From positions 166,244 through 230,243 of the forward strand of contig NW_026971218.1 in the NCBI RefSeq assembly GCF_963678635.1: DNA of 64,000 nt. Direction: 5' to 3'. The stretch is from Symsagittifera roscoffensis. Its lineage: Eukaryota > Xenacoelomorpha > Acoela > Convolutidae. Numbering within the stretch: the stretch's first letter is position 1; every line of letters begins with the position of its first letter. This document shows positions 55,896 to 64,000 of this stretch, piece after piece. The notes under the pieces are model-generated. The model saw nothing but the letters and a program-made list of their open reading frames with translations. It did not search any database and had not been told where the DNA came from. The position numbers were made by a program, and so were the translations under genes.

Positions 55896-56369
55896 TCAAC
55901 TCAAGAGAAGGGGCTGGTGCAGCTCTTTATACTTTTCGATAAGTATTTGGTCTTTGGCCTTTCGCTTTGAGATAAAATCCTCAACTATGTTAAGAACGAG
56001 AATACCTGTCTTTTTCAACTCCTTTTCTATATTGTTCGTACAGTTGCGGCGACAGTATACAATATCGGTAATATTCTCCTTGTATCTCAAAAGAAGGCTC
56101 TTAAGTTGATCAGTACTCAAACTACGGTTGTTGTTACTGCGGTGCTTACTAATGGAGTTATTTATGGCGTCGGGCCAAATAACTAGATCTTTCCGATTCG
56201 ACAAAAAATGGTGCAGATAGTGTTGGATAGTTTTCTGCGAATCCCTGGCGTTAAAGTTAAAGCTTAAACCGGGCTTTGTGAAACAAGTCTCTTTAACGCG
56301 CTTTTTAGACGGTGCGGATAGTATACGGAGCGCGTGATCCAAGGAACTAGCTCCTAGAATGGATATCAT
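55896..56369 (-). CDS. BEL/Pao leader accessory ORF (copy B, 157 codons)
   Basis: Same as the copy A ORF but starts MISILGASS (Phe to Ser at residue 3). Being a recent duplicate, its openness is not independent evidence of selection. Confidence 0.42.
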   Translation of the reverse strand: MISILGASSLDHALRILSAPSKKRVKETCFTKPGLSFNFNARDSQKTIQHYLHHFLSNRKDLVIWPDAINNSISKHRSNNNRSLSTDQLKSLLLRYKENITDIVYCRRNCTNNIEKELKKTGILVLNIVEDFISKRKAKDQILIEKYKELHQPLLLS

Positions 56370-57589
56370 ACACTTAAGAGACCTATGCGACGGCTACGTT
56401 GCGATGAAGTACCAATGGGGTGGGGAAATTAAGTAGGTCGGTTGAACTCCAACAACGCACACGGAGTTAACCTGAGGATGAAAAATTCAACTTAACTCAA
56501 ATAATATCACCGTACCTGGCCACTTAACATTAGTGTCGCGCAACGAAGTCAATAATCGGACGGGCTGAAACGGCTTATATTTACTTGAAGCGAACTGGCT
56601 CACAGTTTCACCAATGTGGGTGGGGGATCAGGCAAGTTGGTTAAGTTCCGACAACACACGCGGAAAAAACCTGAGGATGAAAAAACTTATCTTAATTTGC
56701 CTGATATTACGCTACCAGACCACTTACTATAAGGTTGGTGTCATGTTACAGCACAGTTTCGCAGAATTATGGGGACGTTTTGACGATTTTTTGGCAATTT
56801 TTTACTTTTTTCCCAAAATTTTTTGGTAAATTTTGGTCAGCAGGTTCAAGTTGAAACCAACCCAAAAAACTAGTCTAGTACCCCTTGTCTATGATCCGAT
56901 TTCACGGATTAATATTCTGTTCACAAATATCCAAAAATTTTTGGTATCGAGAAAAAATTACCACTTGTAGCTTGCTTTGAGTTGGGATACACAATAACAC
57001 ATCGTACGTAATTTTATTGCAAAGAATGGTTTGTAAAGATTAGACTAGTCTTACAGTTTTTGGAGATTGAGTGCACCGGTTTCGGGTTGTCAAGCCTTCG
57101 GTCAGTTGTAGAGTGATTGTTCAGCAATCACTACTCTAACTTACACAAAACGTCTGCAGTTGACTTGTACTCACACAATACGTCTGTTGTTGACAGTCAG
57201 GATATCGTAAGTTGGTTGGGTGTAGTAATTTCCTGTAGGTCAGTTTAACTGTTGTCGATATTCGATGATAGTTTTTGCTTATAATTCAACGAACTTTACT
57301 TCTTTTGCGTTTTTGTCTGTCATTCATGTCTGTCAGACTGATGTAGACTATCCACGGGTGTTCGGCCAAAGTAGCAGACTCCACGTTCACGATTCGATCA
57401 CCGGCACTGATCTTTGGTTGATCTTTTGTAAAAAAAATATGACGGATAGTTTATCTCGTTTTGTGAATGGCGTGAGCAAAACTTGGATTTAAGCTCTTCA
57501 AATTTAGTTGAACTTCATGTAAACATTGAATTTGATGCGACTTTCGAAGAAAGGATGGGCAATATCCTTGGGCATGGGCAAAACGTCAT

Positions 57590-57607
57590 GTCCCTTGTGG
57601 GGCGCCA
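57590..57607 (-). other. BEL/Pao primer-binding site (copy B)
   Basis: Identical to the site in copy A, 3 nt from the LTR at 57611. Confidence 0.65.
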
Positions 57608-57610
57608 AAA

Positions 57611-58116
57611 TGTGCGCGCCAATCTCCACACTTCGTAATAAAATCTTTTTTCAAACACTTGAATTAACGAGTTTTTTATCGGGAAAATAACTCTGGAAAT
57701 TTCGTAATATATTGATATTTTTAACAAACTTTTTTTTATTGTTAACATCTGTACCATCGGTAACATCGGCCACACAAAACTGCATAACTCAAAGCAAGCT
57801 GCAAAAATGGTCAGTATTTGTCCTTGAGACAAATTGCTCTTTTTAAAGGTCAGCCTTAATCAAGGCTGAACCAAATTAGAGCGAAAAGACGGTTAAAATA
57901 GGTTTTGGGAGGATCGAACCTGGTTACGGAGCATCCCATCAAGTTCGGTGCATATTTGAGTTCTAGAAAGGAAATGACCTAGTCGGGATTCGAACCGGCG
58001 CCGAACCCACCGGGACGCACCATGTATACGCTTGGCTACTGTCCCTATATGCATTTATATTTTGTTTCAAGTTTATATGCATTTATACTCTCGCTTACAT
58101 TTACATTTGCGCTGCA
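57611..58116 (-). mobile_element. BEL/Pao 5' LTR (506 bp), copy B
   Basis: Apparently identical to the copy A 5' LTR, with the same TG..CA ends, B boxes and TATA motif (plus-strand TTTATA at 58082-58087). By position it is the original 5' LTR. It has no partner 3' LTR to its left within copy B. Confidence 0.88.
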
Positions 58117-58744
58117 ACTTCTTGTTTTTTTTTTGTTTTTTTTTGTAACTGCAGAATAAAGACCGTGACATCGTAAAAGTAACAAAAATCTCAACCGATG
58201 AAAATAATTATCGAAGTCAAAGAAACTACGGTTACAACTCTGTACTAGCTTTCCCTGGTTACTTTTTGCAAGAAGAGTTTCATCTTGAAGTATTCATTTT
58301 TTACTTTTTTTAAAATCTCAATTTAGAAAAACTGAAGTTTAATCAGAGACCTAAGCTACGCCATCTTCAAACACTCGAGCACTTTCTTTGAATCTCAGAA
58401 TAATATTGATAAGCTAGAATCACCATAAAAAAAGCTATCACGGGAAGCTTTGTACCATCAAAAACTGTACAATAAAGAACGTTGTGATACTCTTTGTTTT
58501 GGCTACCTCATAAAGACTGTGAACAAAAACATCCAAAAGTCGGAATTTTGGAACTAGACTTTGTTCAAACTTTTTTCCAAAATTTATATAGCTGTAAATG
58601 ACTGTTTATCAATACACATTTTGTTTTCCGCGGCTGAAAGTTCCTTGTTTACGATAAACATCTTGAGTTTTTTAGCAACCGCAATAGTTTTCAAAGAAGA
58701 TAAAAACCTTGCTGCGAGGAACCTTGAACCAATCAATTTTTTGG
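58117..58744 (+). repeat. Repeat X unit 1, right part (copy B)
   Basis: Duplicate of 48293-48919, with at least one substitution (GACCGTGACATCG instead of GACCGCGACATCG). Confidence 0.85.
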
Positions 58745-61219
58745 GTGCTGATTATCCCAGATTGAATTATAGCCAAAGTAGTTACCAATTGAAACCATTT
58801 CAAAATTTTGTAAAACGATCACAGGTGATTTATTATGATTTTAAACTGGACCTATGAGAATGAAAAATTTTAGGAACTTTACAAAAATTATCGGTCACAA
58901 ACTGATAGTTGAAGAGTCGATTTTTGTCTGGAGAAAAAAGAACAATCCCGATCACAAACAATTCATTACATTCTACGAAGGTCGAAAGAATGATTCGAAA
59001 GTTAACAGCAGCATACGGATGAAATTAATTTTGATAATTTTATAAGCTTAGTGTGCTTGAAAAAAGTCATCCATTTGTTAATAAAAGTACAAGAAGATGT
59101 AGATAAAGATGATTACAGGAGCTGTACATTGTCATTGGTGGCAGAATTTGATAACTTTTGGATACCCGGCATTCTCTGTTTCGACCGCGAGCTCTGTTGG
59201 ATGTTACAAAAAAATTTCCTTAAAAGGGCAATTGGTATGTTCTCTGATCTGATTCTGAAACAGGTTGAAAACAAATCACTTTCAAAATCTACTAAGCGAA
59301 TTTTTTTTAATCCTTTAGCTGTTTTGGATTACACGAACAAACAGTTATTCTACTATATCGCTCAAAATGTCTCCAAACGAAACACAATTGGTGCAACCTG
59401 CAACAAAAATGCGGAATAAAGAACAGTCTGTGGATTCGATAAAAATCAAAAGACAAGCACATAGTAAAAATACGCTAGCGTGGATTCATCGGATTCCACA
59501 AAATGTAGTGGGAGCCTTCATTTTGTTCGCTATATCCAGTAAGATATGTAGATCCATTTTTAAATGAAATCTTTAAGTTAATTTGCTTAAACTAAAACTA
59601 ATTTAATAAGCAGCGTTAAAATAAAAGGCTGTCAAAGAAAAATACTTCGACTAAAAGTACCAGCTCAGCCGCCAGAATTGCAAATGGTGCAATCTCAAGT
59701 TCTATATAAATCAGTTTGATGAAAAACAAACTGAATTACTATAGAAACAATCTAATTTATGGAAAAGTGAGACTTATTATTTTAAAATTTCTAAAATTGT
59801 TTTCTAATTTTTATAAACACTGACAGGGCGGCTAGTATCGAGACAAGATCGTACAAAATCAGATTGCCTTAAAAACTCCAAATTAAACCATCAAAAGATT
59901 ATGGCAGTTCGGCTTGTGATATTTTATATCTGGTATATATCAATATTACTGTCAAATTAGTATTCGCATACTGTCAAATTAGTATTCGAAAACTGTCAAA
60001 TTAGCATTCAAATGAAGACCCAATTAAAAAAATTTTGCTAATCGTTTTGTGTTTTTTATAAACAATGACAGGGCGGCTAGTATCAAGGCAAGATCGTACA
60101 AAATCAGATTGCCACAAAAACTCCAAGTTAAACCATCAATAGGTTTTGGCAGTTCGACTTATGGTTAATTGTATCCGGTATACACCAAGACTTACGATAG
60201 GAGCGTTGCTAAAATACAGGAAAAAATGTCCTTTTTTTTATCCCAAATACCCAGATTTTTTATCTCAAATTGAATAAACAACGATCGATTAAACTGCAGT
60301 TTTCAAGCGACGATTACTTATAACAGTAATTTTATTAGATGATCTTAGTTAAAAGTTTAAATTTTGAGAAAAAAATAATGGTCAAAAATTATCCGTTATT
60401 TTTTTCGAAGATCACAACAAAAATCATAATTTAACGATTGTAGATTTGCTTAAAAATTATTCCCTTGAGAAAAATTTAAATTGCTATCAAAGGTTTTAGC
60501 ATAGATTGAAACAAAGATCAAAAACTACACAGTATTCTGGTTACTTTTTAAAGATCGTGAAAATCGTCAAAAGTTTTTTGGCGACCTACTCAAAAAAGCT
60601 AATTTTTGTCTTGAGAATGGTTTTTTTTGTAAGTGCAGAATAATGACCGTGACATCCTAAAAGTAATTAAAATCTCAACCGACGAAAACAATTATCAAAG
60701 TCAAAGAAACTACGGTTACAACTCTGTACTAGCTTTCCCTGGTTACTTTTTGCAAGAAGAGTTTCATCTTGAAGTAATCATGTTTTAATTTTTTTTAAAT
60801 CTCAATTTAGAAAAACTGAAGTTTAATCAGAGACCTAAACTACGCCATCTGCAAACACTCATGCACTTTCTCTGATTCTCAAAACAGTATTGATAAGCTA
60901 GAACTTACCATTAAAAGGCTATCAAGGCAACCTTTGGACCATCCAAAAACTGTACAAAAGTGTACGTTGTGATAATCTTTATTTTGTCTACCTCATAAAG
61001 ACTGTGAACAATAGCATACAAAGTTGGAGCTTTGGAACTAGACTCTGCTCAAACTTTTTTCCAATTTTATATAGCTGTAAATGACTGTTTGTCAATACAA
61101 TTTTTGTTTTCCGTGACTGAAAGTTCCTTGTTTACGATCAGCATCTTGAGTTTTTAGTAACCGCAATAGTTTTCAAAGAAGATTTAAAAAGTGCTGCGAG
61201 GAACCCTGAACCAATCAAT
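58745..61219 (+). repeat. Repeat X unit 2, complete (about 2.47 kb), with BEL/Pao empty site
   Basis: Up to 60285 it duplicates 48920-50460, with the same frames (58854-59045 and 59051-59419, Cys to Gly near the end). From 60286 it continues with sequence matching 38455-38787 of unit 1, passes AATTTTTGTCTTGAGAATGG at about 60601-60620 with no LTR, and goes on with sequence matching 48330-48919. It ends at CCAATCAATT, where the LINE begins. Confidence 0.88.
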
Positions 61220-61229
61220 TAATGACTAC

Positions 61230-61243
61230 AGAGAGAGAGAGAG
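61230..61243 (+). repeat. (GA)n / (TC)n tail of the LINE
   Basis: Seven AG/GA dinucleotides at the LINE 3' end, next to a run of G; on the element's strand this is CCCCCC(TC)n. Confidence 0.9.
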
Positions 61244-61993
61244 GGGGGACACTTTATTGTTTCAATATACTTATGCAGTTGCAGAACTGATTGTATAAGA
61301 ATCTAGTGTACAATATTACACAATGGTTATATAACATAACAAGAAAAAACATAAATTACTACGAGGACGAATCGAATAATTGATTTAACAAAATAAATGT
61401 CCTTGGATGCGGAAAGACTCTCCTTATTGGGTAACAGGGTGTCATCTTTTCCTATGATGAAATTTTTAATCAGAGTTTTTGTCAATGTGTACGGTAGTTT
61501 TCGATTAAACAAGGTTCGGATTAATGTGTTAAGCTTTCTGATTGATGTAAATAAGAAAGACTTACAAAGAAAATCAGTTTTACATGTTAGAGGGAACAGT
61601 AATGTTCCAGTTCGATGGTTATAGCGGAACTCATAATTTGGGAAATCTTATATGCGTGAAAGCTGGGGCATCGTTTCGGCATAACCTGTGAAGGTAGTGT
61701 GCTGATCGGTACTCGATTATTTTCCGAGCAGTAGGAATTTTGTGCTGTTTCCTTAGAAGTGTAACGGAATCTCGTTTGCTTATATTCATTATTATCCTGA
61801 TTCCCTATTTTATTTGTTTTTCGAGTTTCTCATTATTATCTTGCGTACATCCGTTTAAGAGCATGCATGGATAGTGCAAATAGCTCAGTACAAGAGTATT
61901 TAACGGGGGAATTCTAGTACGCAGAGGGATTTCGTCTCGGATGCATTTTATCGTTTGGATTGCTGTAGCCATTTTTTGTAAAATTTTGTTGAT

Positions 61994-63634
61994 TTATATG
62001 TCGAATGTTAAGCTTATGTCAATTTTGACGCCGAGAAATTTAACTGTCTCTGTTAAATTAACTTGATAGTTTCCAACTTTCAATGAAAGATTTTCAGTTA
62101 GTTTCTTTTTCGACGGTGCAGAAAATACAAGGAACTGGGTTTTGTCTACATTAATCATTAATCGATTTAAGTGAAAAGACAAGAGAATTTTATTGAAATT
62201 GTTTTCAATGCTCTTTGTTGCTGTTTCGGAATCTGAATGAAAGCTAAGCAGAGTCGTGTCGTCGGCATATTGTACTAACTTACATGATTTGTCTATTGTT
62301 TGTGGCAAGTCATTTACATACAAGTTGAACAGCAGTGGTCCTAGTACAGTACCTTGGGGAACACCTTGCTCTAATTTAAGCCAATCTGAGTGTTCGCCGT
62401 TTACTATTGTCAATTGCTGTCTGTTTTCTAGAAATGACTTAATAAGAATTGTTGCTGACTGTTCAAAGCCAATGTGACTTAGTTTCCTTTCAAGGACTGA
62501 ATGAGAGAGTAAATCAAATGCTTTAGATAAATCAAGAAATGCAGCCGAAATGTTATTTTTATCGAGATGGAATCTGATTTTTTGTGTGGTGTATAAAAGA
62601 GCATCATTAGTTGAATAACCTGGACGAAAACCGAATTGTTTTGGATTTAGAATATTGGAATTTGCTAAGAATTCGTGAATTTAAGATGAAAAAATTTTTT
62701 CAAACAACTTCGACAGAGTGGGTGTAATAGAAATTGGACGATAATTTACTGGATCTGTTGTGTCGCCTTTTTTGAATATGTGAAAAACTTGTGCCTTTTT
62801 TAAGGTATATGGGAATACGGATTTCGAGATGCATTCATTAATAATCATCGTAAGAATTGGGTTTACAGAATTAAAGATGTCTTTTAGAGCCCAATCAGGG
62901 ATTTTGCTTGGTCCTAATGGCTTGCTTAAGGGAAGTAATAAAATTGCATCCTTCAGTTCTTTGTGAGTTATGAACCTGAATTGAAAGTGCCTATTTGTTT
63001 TGCTGTGTACACTGTACTCAGTTGGTACATCTAAAAGAGGATCTGCGTTTTTGTATTCTCCTAATGTTGAGAACCTGTAGTTAAGGAAATTTGCTTTCTT
63101 CTTATTTTCAATTATAGTGTCGCCAAACGAATTCCGTATATCACCTAATTGCGTTGACTGTTTCATGGTGTTCCTGATAGAGTTTATGAATTTCCATTCA
63201 CAGTCAAGCATTTTGAATTGGGCTGTTTTCTCTTTTTTGTATAAATGTTTTAGATGATTTTTGTATTTAATTCTTATTCGTTTATAGTTTTCAAAATTGG
63301 CATCTGCTCTTGATAATTGATATGCCTTTAGAAGATTTTCTTTTTCCTGTTTTAAAGGTCTATTGACTGAGTTAAGTACTTTACCAGACAGCTGTAGCTG
63401 CGGTTTATTTCTGATATACTTCTGCTCTAGTGGTGCGTGAGCGTTTAGGGCATGCGAGAAAATATCTTCAAATTTTATTAACATTTTAGAGACATCGTTT
63501 TCTTGGTAGACGAGAAACCATGGACTCTGCTTAACTTCCTCGCAGAATCTATTTTTACAATAATTGGTTTTGTTGAAGCGAAAAGTTCGAATTGGAATGG
63601 CTTTTTCGAATCGTTTTAGTTTGATATTACACAT
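61994..63634 (-). pseudogene. LINE reverse transcriptase with nonsense codons but no frameshift
   Basis: It drives target-primed reverse transcription. One frame runs from the post-endonuclease linker (MCNIKLKRFEKAIPIRTFRF) through fingers (FKKGDTTDPVNYRPISI), a TAA at 62681-62683, QFGFRPGYSTNDALLYT, motif A (AFLDLSKAFD), the GVPQGTVLGPLLFNLYVNDL block and motif C YADD (62258-62269), to FLGVKIDISLTF and a TAA at 61994-61996. Catalytic aspartates are all present. Beyond it the same frame continues (LQKMATAIQTIKC, LSYLHYPCMLLNGC) with TAG at 61805-61807 and TGA at 61631-61633, i.e. the thumb/C-terminal domain. Intact frame with point nonsense codons indicates fairly recent inactivation. Confidence 0.93.
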
Positions 63635-64000
63635 TGTTATTAAATGGTCCGTGTTTATAGGTGGTTCTGCTACAATAGTTTCTTTACAAAGAGATTTGGT
63701 TGCTATAATGTTAACTAAAATGGATTGGCTGTTTTTAGAGTTGTATGTCCTATCGACTTATTGGTTATTGACAAATTGTATGGTTTAATAGAATCGCTGA
63801 AAAATTTAGCTTCATGTTTATTCAATATTGAAATCTCCCAAAATCGTCACATCTCGCGCTTCAGAGGCGCTTCAGCGCATACTCTTTAGTGTATCTTCTA
63901 TAAAAATGGGAGGGACGTAGAAAATTTAAATCTTCTCGAATCTTAGGGTTAAATTTTTTCGGAATAAGAAGAAGAGCACCACCACCTGCGTGTTGACCAG
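63635..64000 (-). pseudogene. LINE endonuclease (APE-type) C-terminal part, frameshifted
   Basis: The endonuclease nicks target DNA. Minus-strand pieces in different frames fit the APE-like fold: GGGALLLIPKKFNP at the window edge in one frame, VTILGDFNIE (catalytic-core GDFN motif) in a second frame near 63830, and TDHLITMCNIK (the (S/T)DH motif with the catalytic His) at about 63630-63660. Stops and shifts separate them. The N-terminal part is outside the window. Confidence 0.7.

Larger units (their letters stand above)
50461..60285. repeat. 9.83-kb tandem duplication, copy B
   Basis: Second copy of 40631-50460, offset 9830 bp at its start and 9824-9825 after the A-run near 51.9 kb. It lacks the integrase and 3' LTR because its left end lies inside pol. 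At its right end the sequence continues naturally into the rest of X unit 2 (CGATTAAACTGCAG), which shows that copy B's right edge is the original locus and the left junction at 50460/50461 is the new one. Confidence 0.97.
61230..64000 (-). mobile_element. Jockey/CR1-like non-LTR retrotransposon (3' part; continues beyond the window)
   Basis: The minus strand carries endonuclease remnants, a nearly complete reverse transcriptase, a C-terminal domain and a 3' UTR with AATAAA (plus-strand TTTATT at 61253-61258) followed by GTGTCCCCCC and (TC)6-7. There is no poly-A tail; a short microsatellite at the 3' end is typical of CR1-type rather than L1-type elements. It is inserted in repeat X after CCAATCAATT. 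Nonsense codons make it inactive. Confidence 0.85.

Overview
The window is non-bacterial repeat DNA, almost certainly from an invertebrate animal. It carries a BEL/Pao LTR retrotransposon (a superfamily known only from animals), at least one and probably two Ty3/gypsy elements, a Jockey/CR1-type non-LTR retrotransposon, and long tandem arrays. I see no intact host gene, rRNA, bona fide tRNA gene, CRISPR array or bacterial operon. The species cannot be named from the sequence.

Layout. (1) 1-1.48 kb: degenerate minus-strand gag-like remnant. (2) 1.5-5.1 kb: non-coding DNA that may hold LTR material, with a polypurine tract at 3.5 kb and a GTCTTGGGACAGTG minisatellite at 4.15-4.88 kb. (3) 5.2-27.6 kb, plus strand: a Ty3/gypsy element in pieces. 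Its gag (two CCHC knuckles) runs straight into an 18.4-kb satellite of about 366-bp monomers. Four monomers near the right end carry the same RNase H fragment in place of their middle part. A decayed integrase follows at 27.1-27.56 kb. No protease or RT is seen. (4) 27.62-31.51 kb: three tandem copies of a 1.295-kb unit with broken, unrecognised reading frames. (5) 31.5-37.0 kb: decayed and AT-rich DNA, a candidate primer-binding site at 33.2 kb, and a promoter-like stretch with small unrecognised ORFs at 34.75-35.6 kb. (6) 37.03-61.22 kb: a tandem repeat of about 2.4 kb ('X'). Its first unit was split by a minus-strand BEL/Pao element (LTRs 38788-39294 and 47787-48292). A 9.83-kb segment (40631-50460) was then duplicated in tandem (50461-60285). 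(7) 61.23-64.0 kb: a minus-strand Jockey/CR1-like LINE ending in a short (TC)n tail.

History as I read it. The X array existed first. BEL/Pao inserted into X unit 1; X unit 2 still shows an empty site. The element's two LTRs then diverged by about a dozen substitutions. Later a segment running from inside its pol to inside X unit 2 duplicated in tandem. The two 9.8-kb copies differ at only about a dozen visible positions, so the duplication is much younger than the insertion, or it is an assembly artefact. Separately, the gypsy element was opened by satellite expansion: the gag reading frame continues into the first monomer, and RNase H pieces sharing one ancestral TGA were amplified with the array. 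Nothing here is clearly a working gene set. The BEL/Pao RNase H-integrase ORF (670 codons) is the longest intact coding region.
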